From contig JAISLI010000043.1 in the NCBI GenBank assembly GCA_031291035.1, positions 1 to 64,000 on the forward strand: a stretch of 64,000 bases of DNA, given 5' to 3'. The stretch is from Desulfovibrio sp. (GTDB taxonomy: Bacteria; Desulfobacterota; Desulfovibrionia; Desulfovibrionales; Desulfovibrionaceae). Below the pieces are notes generated by a model that saw only the letters and a program-made list of their open reading frames with translations, made no database searches and was not told where the DNA came from. The translations under genes were made by a program, and so were the position numbers. This document shows, in pieces, positions 17,901 to 26,700 of the stretch (positions are counted from its first letter, which is position 1; each line of letters starts with the position of its first letter).

Positions 17901-19336
17901 ATTTTTGCGGAACCCGCGTTCTGGTGGTGGGGGATGTCATGCTGGACAATTATATCGTCTGCCGCGTGAACCGCATTTCACCGGAAGCGCCCGTGCCTGT
18001 GGCCCATGTGCGGGAGCGCTGGTCAGTTCCCGGCGGCGCGGCCAATGTGGCCCGCAATCTCGCGCGCCTCGCGGCGGAATCCCTGCTGGTGGGGCTTGTC
18101 GGCCGGGATGCGGCCGGACGGGAGCTGCGGGGCCTTCTTGAAAAAGAGAAAATACGCGACGGCCTTGTATGCTCGGACGTACGCGCCACCACCCGCAAAA
18201 CAAGGGTTATGGCCCAGGGGCAGCAGCTTTTGCGTTTTGACGAGGAAGAAATCGCGCCCCTGACGCCGGAGGAATACGGGCTGCTCTGCGAAAAGATCCG
18301 GGACCGCCTGCCCGGCTGCAAGGCGGTGCTTCTTTCCGACTACGGCAAGGGCGCGCTCTCGGCCATGCCGGATGGGAAAAGCCTGTGCGCTTTTGTCATC
18401 AGCCGCGCGCGCGGGCAGCATATCCCCGTGCTGGTTGACCCCAAGGGCCTGGACTGGGGCCGTTACGCGGGCGCGCAGTGCGTTACCCCCAATAGCGCGG
18501 AATTTGCGGCTGTCTGCGGGCTGTCCTTTGAAGACGACAGAGCGCGCCGGGAACAGCAGGCCATGGCCCTGTGCGGGCGTTTTGCCTTCGAGCGGCTGCT
18601 GGTGACGCGCGGGCCAAAGGGCATGGCCCTGTTTGAAAGCGGCGGCGCGCCGTATTACATACGGGATGCGGCGCGTGAGGTCGCGGATGTCTCCGGCGCC
18701 GGGGATACGGCCATCGCCGCGCTGGGGGCCTGCGTCGCCGCCGGCCTCGACTGGCGGGAGAGCGCCCGCGTCGCCAATGCCGCCGCCGGCATTGCCGTGG
18801 GCAAGACGGGCACCGCGCCAGTCAGTCTCGCCGAACTCAATCAGGCCCTGGACGAGGGCGCGCGCAATCCAAAACTCCACACGGCGGACGTTCTGCGGGA
18901 CAGGGTGGAGGAATGGCGCCGCAAGGGGGAGAGCGTTGTTTTTACCAACGGATGTTTCGACCTGCTGCATCCGGGGCATATTTCCCTCATTCAGCAGTGC
19001 GCCGCCCTTGGGGACAGGCTTGTCGTCGCCCTGAACAGCGACGTTTCCGTACGCCGCCTCAAGGGCGCTTTCCGCCCCGTTCAGGACGAGCAAAGCCGCG
19101 CCCTGCTCATTGCCGCCCTGCGGGGCGTGGACGCGGTGATTCTTTTTGACGAGGACACGCCGCTTGCGCTCATAGAGGCGCTCAGGCCGGACGTGCTTGT
19201 CAAGGGCGCGGATTACGCGGAACGAACCGTTGTCGGCGCGGATGTCGTGAAAGCCAACGGCGGGCGCGTGCATTTGGCGAAGTTGACCGAAGGCTGCTCG
19301 ACAACGAATCTTGTCAGGCGGATGGGCGGAGGGTAA
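17897..19336 (+). CDS. hldE: bifunctional heptose 7-phosphate kinase / heptose 1-phosphate adenylyltransferase
   Basis: 479 residues. HldE makes ADP-heptose for the LPS inner core. The N-terminal ribokinase-like domain shows VVGDVMLDNYI, PGGAANVARNLARL and the anion-hole motif DVSGAGDTAIAA near residue 270. The C-terminal cytidylyltransferase-like domain begins near residue 340 with VVFTNGCFDLLHPGH and includes LKGAFRPVQDEQSRALLIAAL and EGCSTTNLVRRM. Both domains are complete. The start overlaps the preceding ATPase by four bases; glk follows after four. Confidence 0.95.
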   Translation: MNFCGTRVLVVGDVMLDNYIVCRVNRISPEAPVPVAHVRERWSVPGGAANVARNLARLAAESLLVGLVGRDAAGRELRGLLEKEKIRDGLVCSDVRATTRKTRVMAQGQQLLRFDEEEIAPLTPEEYGLLCEKIRDRLPGCKAVLLSDYGKGALSAMPDGKSLCAFVISRARGQHIPVLVDPKGLDWGRYAGAQCVTPNSAEFAAVCGLSFEDDRARREQQAMALCGRFAFERLLVTRGPKGMALFESGGAPYYIRDAAREVADVSGAGDTAIAALGACVAAGLDWRESARVANAAAGIAVGKTGTAPVSLAELNQALDEGARNPKLHTADVLRDRVEEWRRKGESVVFTNGCFDLLHPGHISLIQQCAALGDRLVVALNSDVSVRRLKGAFRPVQDEQSRALLIAALRGVDAVILFDEDTPLALIEALRPDVLVKGADYAERTVVGADVVKANGGRVHLAKLTEGCSTTNLVRRMGGG

Positions 19337-19340
19337 ACGG

Positions 19341-20330
19341 ATGGGTCGTGTTTTTGCCGCCGACATAGGCGGAACCAGCGCCAGATTTGCCTCTTTTTTT
19401 TCCGGCGGCGGGGCCGCGCGCGGCTTTGGGGCGGATTCCGTCCCGGATCTCGAACCGGAGCGGGCGGCCTGGCTGCCCACGTCCGAACTGACTGACACCG
19501 CGGGCGCCTTGGCCGCTTTCAGCCGCGCGCTGGACATGCCGCCGGAAGCGCTGGATACGGCCGACGCGCTGGTGTTCGCCCTGGCCGGGCCGGTCGCCGG
19601 AGGGCGCGGCAGCCTGACCAACGGGGCCTTGCGTCTGGATCTGGCGGACGCGCGCCGGCCTCCCCCCACCTTTCTCATCAATGATTTTCTGGCCCAGGCC
19701 TATGCCTGCGCGGGCCGGCCGGGCAAATCGGCCCGGCCCGTCATCGCGCCCGCGGAAGAGGCGCGGGCCTCCGGAGGCCCGCGCGCTGTCGTGGGCGCCG
19801 GCACGGGGCTGGGCATGGCCGTGTTGTGCGAGCGTGGGGGCGGGCTTTTCGCGCTGCCCTCCGAGGTCGGTCATGCGGACTTTCCCTTCACGGGCGAAGA
19901 GGAGTCGCGTTTTCAGGAATTTGTCCGCGAGCATACGGGGCTGTCCCGCGTTGCCGGCGATGCGGTCCTGACCGGCAGGGGGCTTGCCCTGCTGCACAGG
20001 TATCTGACCGGGGAGTCCTTGATCCCGCGCGAAGTCAGCCGGATCGCCCTGCGCGACGACACGCCCACCTTGCGCTGGTATGCCCGCCTGTACGGGCGTT
20101 TTTGCCGCAATGTGGCGTTGACGACTCTCTGCACCGGCGGCCTGTGGATTGCGGGCGGCATAGCGGCGGACAATCCCCTGGCCGTCACCAGCGAGAGTTT
20201 CGCGGAAGAATTTTTCGCCCTGCCGGGCTTTGAGCCGCTGCTTCGCCGCGTGCCCGTCTTTCTCATGGACGACAAAAACAGCGGCCTGTGGGGAGCGGCG
20301 TACGCCGGTCTTCTGTTTACAATGCGTTAA
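19341..20330 (+). CDS. glk: glucokinase
   Basis: 329 residues. The ASKHA-fold sugar kinase signatures are FAADIGGTSARF (phosphate 1), FALAGPVAGG, FLINDFLAQAYA (catalytic Asp in NDF) and VVGAGTGLGMAVL (phosphate 2), followed by PSEVGHADF, as in proteobacterial Glk. It phosphorylates glucose to glucose 6-phosphate. I start at ATG 19341, with GGAGGG seven bases upstream at 19328-19333, rather than at 19311, which lies inside hldE. It ends convergently with the methyltransferase, overlapping by four bases. Confidence 0.9.
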   Translation: MGRVFAADIGGTSARFASFFSGGGAARGFGADSVPDLEPERAAWLPTSELTDTAGALAAFSRALDMPPEALDTADALVFALAGPVAGGRGSLTNGALRLDLADARRPPPTFLINDFLAQAYACAGRPGKSARPVIAPAEEARASGGPRAVVGAGTGLGMAVLCERGGGLFALPSEVGHADFPFTGEEESRFQEFVREHTGLSRVAGDAVLTGRGLALLHRYLTGESLIPREVSRIALRDDTPTLRWYARLYGRFCRNVALTTLCTGGLWIAGGIAADNPLAVTSESFAEEFFALPGFEPLLRRVPVFLMDDKNSGLWGAAYAGLLFTMR

Positions 20331-21058
20331 TCCACGCGCCGCAACAGGTATACGGCGCGCTGGGGCCTGCACAATGTGAAACATGTGGATCTGACCACCG
20401 CAAAACCGTTTCTGCAGGACAAACAGCGAACTTCCTCTTCGTCCAGGCGCAAGGTGTACTCCGAGGGTCTGCGCTCCTCTTCGGGCAACGCTTTGTCCCA
20501 GGTGTGCCACTTGTTGCCGGGGGAGTGGTCGTACCGCCGGGTGACCATATCGCATGCGAGATAGCCTCCGGTTTTCAGCGCGCGGCGGTATCGCGCCAAA
20601 AAATCTCCCAGCGAAGCCCCGGGGACGTGATAAAGCCAATTGACAGACAAAATGCCGTCCAGTTCGCCGGGCAGACGAGCCGGATTCAGGCAGTCGTCAT
20701 GCCACACGTCCAACGGTATGGAGAGCAATGACGCCAAACTTTGCCCAAGTTTCAAGGCATTGACTGAAATGTCGGAGCCGGAAAGCCGCCTGAACCCCTG
20801 TTGCCCCAGCCAGAGTAAATTGGCCGCGCTGCCGCAGCCCGGCTCATGAATCGAAGCGTCTTCGGGAAGGACGTTTTTCAGCCAGCGGCAAGCCGTGCAG
20901 GCATGCCTTCTCCATTTGCGGTTGCTGATTGCGTATTTGTGCCACTCCGACGCTTCGCTTTGCAGCATCAGCTCATTCAGCCCGGCTTGCGAAATCCCTT
21001 TCAGCGTATTTCCGAAAGGCAAACGATCCAGAAAGTAGGCAAGAATCGGCACGGCCAT
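20327..21058 (-). CDS. class I SAM-dependent methyltransferase
   Basis: 243 residues. The SAM-binding motif I is HEPGCGSAANLLWLGQQGF followed by LSGSDIS, then DGILSVNWLYHV (motif IV region) and ALKTGGYLACDMV, the usual order of class I methyltransferases. The N-terminal WHKYAISNRKWRRHACTACRWL is unusual and has two cysteines; two more pairs occur near the C-terminus (RCLSCRNGF). The substrate is unknown. ATG 21058 is preceded by an in-frame GTG. It is GC-poorer than its neighbours and stands beside an 800-base gap, so it may be acquired. Confidence 0.8.
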   Translation of the reverse strand: MAVPILAYFLDRLPFGNTLKGISQAGLNELMLQSEASEWHKYAISNRKWRRHACTACRWLKNVLPEDASIHEPGCGSAANLLWLGQQGFRRLSGSDISVNALKLGQSLASLLSIPLDVWHDDCLNPARLPGELDGILSVNWLYHVPGASLGDFLARYRRALKTGGYLACDMVTRRYDHSPGNKWHTWDKALPEEERRPSEYTLRLDEEEVRCLSCRNGFAVVRSTCFTLCRPQRAVYLLRRVD

Positions 21059-21578
21059 CACTTTTTAAGATCGTTGCGCAAAGAGGGGAAGAAACCGGCA
21101 AAAAGGCCCTGTCTCCCGAAGGAAACAGAGCCGCTCTGAAATGGCGAAACCGCGCCGGTCCTGATGAAAGGCGCGTTACATGGCGGTGTAGATGTGTGTG
21201 CGCGTGTGTATGCAAAAATCAGGCCAAAACAGCAGATTTCAGCCCGGGCGTCCCTTTCCCGCGGGGAAACGCAAACTCTTCGCGCCCGTCTTTTCATGTC
21301 GCCCGCCGAAACCCGATGGAAGCCGTTACGTAACGCCGAAAAGTCACACTGATGTCACACCGCCGACATAATTTTTTAACCCGATTGCGCCCTTACGGTC
21401 AACAGTTTTTTTGAAAATTTTCGGGGCAATCCCCCCCTTGACACACCGTCAGAGATTGGGCTAGTTATACTACTGAAGAATTGCGTGTAAAGTATAGCGT
21501 GTTCTCATGATGTCAATATAAAAATGGGGCACATGCTCATCAACGAAATTTTTTGCCGTTCATGCCGGTTTGAATCAC
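21059..21578. other. long intergenic region, little recognised
   Basis: No gene with credible coding character is seen on either strand. The stretch contains a GT-rich simple run near 21190-21215, two TGTCACAC copies near 21345-21360 and one promoter-like sequence. The AT content rises toward 21400-21560. Confidence 0.5.
21438..21471 (+). promoter_or_regulatory. weak promoter candidate
   Basis: TTGACA at 21438-21443 is followed by TAGTTA after 18 bases and by TATACT (21466-21471) after 22 bases. The perfect -35 makes it worth noting, but neither -10 combines good sequence with good spacing. Confidence 0.3.
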
Positions 21579-21719
21579 ATGAAAATCAAAATTGCCGACA
21601 TCTCCTCAAAGTACTTCAGAAATTTGCTGTATGCGCTGCACTTTCGCATCAACATCCCCGAGACGCTTGCTTCCTCCATGTATCTGCTTGAATGCGCATG
21701 TGCGGACAAAAAACCGTAG
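21579..21719 (+). CDS. possible 46-residue small protein
   Basis: A short frame starts with MKIKIADISSKYFRN and ends in CACADKKP, lying between a promoter-like sequence and the repeat cluster. It contains two cysteines near its end and no signal peptide. No clear Shine-Dalgarno precedes it and I recognise no family. It could be real, a remnant, or chance. Confidence 0.2.
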   Translation: MKIKIADISSKYFRNLLYALHFRINIPETLASSMYLLECACADKKP

Positions 21720-21732
21720 CTGTTTGGAGAGC

Positions 21733-21868
21733 ATTGCCGGAGCGGTTCAACTGTGAAAAAGTTGGACTGCTCCGCCGGGATTTGCCCGCAAATCCCGGCC
21801 GCGGGATTGTCGCAAGGCGGATTCACTCTGCCGCAAGCGACAATCTCAAAGCGAAATTGCTCTAGAGG
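21733..21868 (+). repeat. family I repeat, three consecutive hairpins (A, B, C)
   Basis: Hairpin A is 21739-21773 (GGAGCGGTTCAACT against AGTTGGACTGCTCC), B is 21774-21799 (12 perfect base pairs around CC), and C is 21805-21845 (GATTGTCGC against GCGACAATC). It ends in CTCTAGAGGA, which also serves as the Shine-Dalgarno of the next gene. Related copies are at 7247, 50769, 53305 and 60352. Confidence 0.75.
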
Positions 21869-21875
21869 ACGCAAT

Positions 21876-22454
21876 ATGGACGCACGCAACGTACGCGAAT
21901 ATTTGGCCAAGGCCAGAACCGCCTCCAAACGCGGGGAATTGCCGCGTTCCCTGAACTTTATGGTGTCCGGCCTCAAAGCTCTTGGAGGCCAGCCCGCCCC
22001 GATGGATCTGCGCGGGGACATCCGCGACGCTCTGGCTGACCTCAATGCCGACCCCGGTTTCAAAAACGCCGCCGGCGCCCCGGTAACGTATCAACCCGGC
22101 CAGGAACGCGTCCTCCTGAATTTTTTCATCCGCCTTTCCAATTCCCTGCTGGGACTGGAGGATCAGGAGGAGCACGAGGTCGCCCTGAAGCGCAAACTCA
22201 ACCTGGATCGCTGTCTCAAGGACGGCAGAAAGTTTCTGCGGGAGGGCAAGCCGGCCGAGGCGGACCAGTGCTTTATGGACGCCTACAAGTTCTATAAAAA
22301 TGAATTCGCCGTTTTTGCCCTGATTGCCAGGGCGCTTATGGAAGCGGGGGAGTATGTTCGCGCGCTGGGGCACATTCGCCGGGGTCTGAAAATCAATTCC
22401 GGCGACGGGGAACTTGCCGGTCTGACCGAAGAATGCACGCGTTTGCGCGGCTGA
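21876..22454 (+). CDS. TPR-like helical repeat protein
   Basis: 192 residues. The C-terminal part (LKDGRKFLREGKPAEADQCFMDAYKFYKNEFAVFALIARALMEAGEYVRALGHIRRGLKIN) reads as two to three tetratricopeptide-type helix pairs. The N-terminus is also helical. There is no signal peptide, so a cytoplasmic adaptor is likely. ATG 21876 has AGAGGA six bases upstream, provided by the end of the family I repeat. The frame open back to 21753 runs through the repeat and is rejected. It is 12 bases from the YhaO-like nuclease gene, suggesting an operon with YhaO/YhaN. Confidence 0.7.
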   Translation: MDARNVREYLAKARTASKRGELPRSLNFMVSGLKALGGQPAPMDLRGDIRDALADLNADPGFKNAAGAPVTYQPGQERVLLNFFIRLSNSLLGLEDQEEHEVALKRKLNLDRCLKDGRKFLREGKPAEADQCFMDAYKFYKNEFAVFALIARALMEAGEYVRALGHIRRGLKINSGDGELAGLTEECTRLRG

Positions 22455-22466
22455 GACTGGTCCGCC

Positions 22467-23741
22467 ATGCGCGATCTGCGTTACATTCATGCCGCCGACC
22501 TGCATCTGGACGCCCCCTTTCTCGGCGTTTCCCGGTCACTGCAGGCGCCCCGTCTGGCCGGACAACTGCGCAAAGCCTCCTTCACCGCCCTGGAGCGCCT
22601 GTGCGACCTCTGCGAAAAGGAAAAACCCGATTTTCTGGTTGTCGCCGGAGATGTTTACAATCAGGAAACCCGCAGCATCAGGGCCCAGCTTGCCCTGCGC
22701 GACGCCTGCGAACGCCTCGGGCTTTTGTCGATTCCCGTTTTTCTGGCCCACGGCAATCATGATCCTCTTACTTCCCGTCTCACGGCTGTGGCCTGGCCGG
22801 AAAACGTCATTTTTTTCGGACCGGAGGTCAGCGCGCGCGCCGTGGAGATCGAAGGGGAAACAGTAGCCCTTGTGCACGGCATAAGCTACGAGAAGACGGA
22901 GGAAAGCCGCAATCTCGGCCGCCTGTTCGCGCGGGACGCAACATTTGAAAAATGCTTTCAGCTCGGGGTGCTGCACGCAACGGTGGAAGGGCAGTCCGCT
23001 CTGCGCTACGCTCCCTGCACCCTGGCGGACCTTAAAGAGAGCGGGCTTGACGCCTGGGCTTTGGGGCATGTTCACAAGCATGTTGTGCTCTCGCAACGGC
23101 CTTTTGTCGCCTATTCCGGCAGCATTCAGGGCCTGCATGTCAACGAGCCGGGCCCCCGCGGCTGTCTTGCGGTCACCGCGCGTCACGACGGCGTGGAATG
23201 GGTTTGCGGCCATGTCTTCCATCCCCTCGCTCCCGTGCAGTGGGAAGAGGTGGACTGCGATCTGGAGCATGTCGAAAGCCTTGACGAGGCGGAAGCGCGC
23301 CTGGCCGAGGTTTTGAACACGGCCGCCGCGGAGGCCGGCATGGGCTGCGAAGCCCTGGTGGCGCGCGTTGTGCTGCGGGGCCGAACAGGGCTTGACGGCC
23401 TTTTGCGTCAAAAAACAGTGCAGGAAGATCTCTCGGGGCGGCTGCAGTCTCTTGCCAGAGGCAGGCCTTGCCTGTGGATAAAGGATATGTGCTGCCGTAC
23501 CCGGGCCCCGCGCGAGAGGGACTTGCGCCGCGACGACATTCTGGGGGAGGTGCTGCGGCTTGCCGCCGCCCTGCGGGCTGATCCGGAAAGATTCGACCGG
23601 CTGGCCGGGGGGGCGCTCGGCCAGTTGTACACGCACAAGCGCGCGGCCAGATTTTTGTCCGTTCCCTCTGAATCCGAATTGCTCTCTCTGCTGCAGGAGG
23701 CGGAGACACTGTGCGGGGATGCTCTTGAGCAGGATGAATAG
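22467..23741 (+). CDS. YhaO/SbcD-type metallophosphoesterase (DNA repair exonuclease family)
   Basis: 424 residues. The calcineurin-like phosphoesterase core is complete: HAADLHLDAPF (metal DxH), VAGDVYN (GD), AHGNHDP (GNHD), ALVHGISYE, LGVLHATVE and ALGHVHKH (GHxH). This is the Mre11/SbcD fold; the spacing and the large ATPase partner next door match the YhaO/YhaN pair of Firmicutes rather than SbcCD. The C-terminal 200 residues probably bind the partner ATPase. Expected activity is manganese-dependent processing of DNA ends. It lies 38 bases upstream of the partner gene. Confidence 0.85.
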   Translation: MRDLRYIHAADLHLDAPFLGVSRSLQAPRLAGQLRKASFTALERLCDLCEKEKPDFLVVAGDVYNQETRSIRAQLALRDACERLGLLSIPVFLAHGNHDPLTSRLTAVAWPENVIFFGPEVSARAVEIEGETVALVHGISYEKTEESRNLGRLFARDATFEKCFQLGVLHATVEGQSALRYAPCTLADLKESGLDAWALGHVHKHVVLSQRPFVAYSGSIQGLHVNEPGPRGCLAVTARHDGVEWVCGHVFHPLAPVQWEEVDCDLEHVESLDEAEARLAEVLNTAAAEAGMGCEALVARVVLRGRTGLDGLLRQKTVQEDLSGRLQSLARGRPCLWIKDMCCRTRAPRERDLRRDDILGEVLRLAAALRADPERFDRLAGGALGQLYTHKRAARFLSVPSESELLSLLQEAETLCGDALEQDE

Positions 23742-23779
23742 CGCCGCTGCCGTTTTTTGTTCGCACCGCCGGAGATCCA

Positions 23780-26700
23780 ATGTATATAGAGTCGTTCCAT
23801 ATTGACGGTTTCGGCATTTTTTCCGGAGTCACGGTGGAGGCGCTTCCTCCCGGCCTCTCCATTTTTCTGGGAGACAATGAAGCCGGCAAATCCACCTGCC
23901 TGGAATTTCTGCGCGTCACCCTCGCGGGGTATCCCGACAGGCGGCGCGGCAACGTCTGGAAACCTTACGCCGCCTATCTGGAAGGCGGCAAAACCGGCGG
24001 CAGTCTCGCCCTGCGTCTGCACGACGGGGAAGAACTGCGTCTGACGCGCCGACCCGGAGCGGGCGGCGGCATATTGACCCTTGGCGGCGGCGATGGCCGG
24101 ACTTTGTCTCCCCAGTATCTGAATGCCCTGCTGCGCGGCGTCAGCCGTGAGGCCTACAATGCCGTTTTCGGCTTCAGCCTGGCGGAATTGCAGATTTTTG
24201 ACAGTCTCAGCGATCCCGGCGTGCGCAATGCCCTCTACAGCGCGAGCTTCGGCCCCGGCCTCGCTTCGCCGGGCGCGGTGCTGGCCGGATTCAGCAGGGA
24301 GATGGAAGGCATTTTCAAGCCGGGCGGCGTCAATCCCGCCCTCAACGCGGACATCAAGGATCTGGAGGATATCCGCCGCAGGCTGGAAGAACTTAAAGCG
24401 CGGGCGGCGTCCTACAATGACCTTGCCCGCGAACTGGAACGCAACAAGGCCGCCCTGGCGGAAGTGAGACGGAAAAAGGCGGAACTGGAGATTGAAGACC
24501 GGGGGCTTGCGAGACGCCTTGGCGTATGGCGGCAATGGCAGGAGCGGCATGTGGCCCTTGCCCGGCTGGACCGGCTGGAAGTGGTGCGGGAAGGCTTTCC
24601 CGAGGACGGCCCGGCGCGTCTGGCCGCTCTGGAAGCGGCGCGTCAGGGCTGTGAGCGACAGTTGGCGGAACGCGGGAAGCAGCGCGCGCGTCTGGAGCAA
24701 CGCCGCGAGGCAATCCGCGTCAATCCGGCATTGCTGGAAGCGCTGCCCTTTTTGCGCGGCCTGGTCAGCCGCAAAAACGCCTGCCGGGACGCTCTGGCCC
24801 TTTTGCCCGGTCTGCGGGAGGAGTGCCGCCGCGCGGCGGCCCAGCTCAAAGCCGAACTCCTTTGTCTGGGCCGCGGCTGGACCTGCGCGCGCATACGCGC
24901 CACGGACCGTACTCTTTTCGCCCGCGAGGATATTGAAAAACAGGCCAGGTCCATGACGGCGGCCGCCCTGACCTATGACGCCGCTCTTGACGTGTTGCAC
25001 AAGGCCAATCAGGAAGTGCCGGCCGCCGGGGAAGAGCTGGAACGCGCCGCACGCGCTCTGGATATTCTGCCTTCGCCCGGAGCCGTTCTGAATGAGGAGG
25101 AACGGGACAAGGCGCGTCAAGCTTTGGACAGGCGGGATGCCGCCCTGCGCGCGCTTGCCGGGTGCCGGGAAAATGTTGACAGGGCGCGGGCGCTTTTCGC
25201 GCGGGCTTTTGAGCCGCTTGGAATCAAAAGAACCGCTGATCCGGCCGAGGATCTGGAGGGCGTTCTGGCCCGCAGGGAAGAAGCCCTGGGCATCGCCGGA
25301 GAAGTGCAGGAAAGCCAGCGGGAGGCGGAAAAGCTTGAAGATGCGGCGCGCCGGGCGGAAAATCAGACGTATGACCTGAAACTGCGCAAAAAATTGCATC
25401 TGGAAAAACTTCAGGACAAGTCGCTTGACGTCAGCCGCAAGACCCTCGACGACAGGGAGAGGGCGCTGGACGATCTGCGGGGCAAATCCGCCACATTGGA
25501 CATGGAACGCGGCCGCCTGGACGAACTTGACGGCAGGATACAGTCGGAAATGCCGCCCTCTCCGGTAAAAAGTCTGCCTCTCATCGCGGTCGGCCTTGTC
25601 CTTGCCCTGCTTGGGGCGGTGATGCTTCTGGCGCACTGGCGTATGGGGATAACAAGCTATGTCCTGACTGAGCGGCTGGTCGTGCCCGTTACCCTGTGGT
25701 CCGGCTATCTCATTCTGGTCTGCGGCGTGGCCTTTCTGGCGGGCGGGCTGCCGCGCAGCGGGCCGGAAGCCAAACGCCACAAGCAGCAAATGGCGCAACT
25801 GCGCAAATCGCGGGAGATCCTTGCCGAGCATGTGGCCCGACTTGAAGAACAGGCGGCGCAAATCTGCGCCGCCCTCGGCATAGAAAACCGGGATATCAGC
25901 ACTCTGGATGCCGTTGTCCTGCGTCTGAAAGACGAACGGGAAAAGATTGTTCTTGAGGAGCAGAGCCGCAAGACCATGGACGATCTGGGACGTGAGATAA
26001 AATTGGCGGAAGAGCGGTTCAACGAGGCGGCAAGGCGACGGGAACAGCACATGAACAGCCGTGTGCAGCACATGCGCCGGCGCTGGCAGGATATCATGCT
26101 GACCCTGGGTGCAAGCGTGGTTCCCTCGGCCGACGGGGCCGCCGCCTTTTTTGCCAAAGCGGAAACCGCCAGAATGGCCCTGACCACGTTGCAGGAAGCC
26201 GAGGCCGCCCTGCGCGGACAGGAAGATGACCTGCGCGAACAGGAAGGCGTCCTGCGCTCTCTGGAGCCGGTATCCGCTCTGGCCGACAACCCGGCGGACG
26301 GCGATTCCCTGGCGCGGAGCGGCAGGCGCATTCTGGAAAGCTGCCGGGCGGCGGACGCCGCGCGCGAGGAGCGCATCAGGGCTGAAGCGGCCGTGCAGGC
26401 CAGGGAAAACGCCCTTGTGGACTGCAGGGTGCGCAGAGACAAGGCGGCCAATGTTCTGCGGGAGGCCGAGGAACGGCTTGTCCGCGCACAGGAGCAATGG
26501 CGCGCGAGCCTTGATAAAATGGGTCTGGGTACCGACCTGGAGCCGGATGCCGTGCGTGAGGCGTTCAACCGCATGGACAAATGCCTTGCCGCCGAAGACA
26601 GACTGCTGCGCTGTCTATCCGAACGCAGGCGCAGCCTCGACGCCGTGCGGGCATTGCGTCAGCCTCTGTCGGAACTGCTGGAAAAACTCGGTCTGTCGCC

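Noticed and set aside
23408..26497. 1029-codon open frame antisense to the YhaN-type gene
   Set aside because: The sense strand has full SMC/Rad50 motifs. The antisense translation has no motif and is a normal product of GC-rich codon usage.
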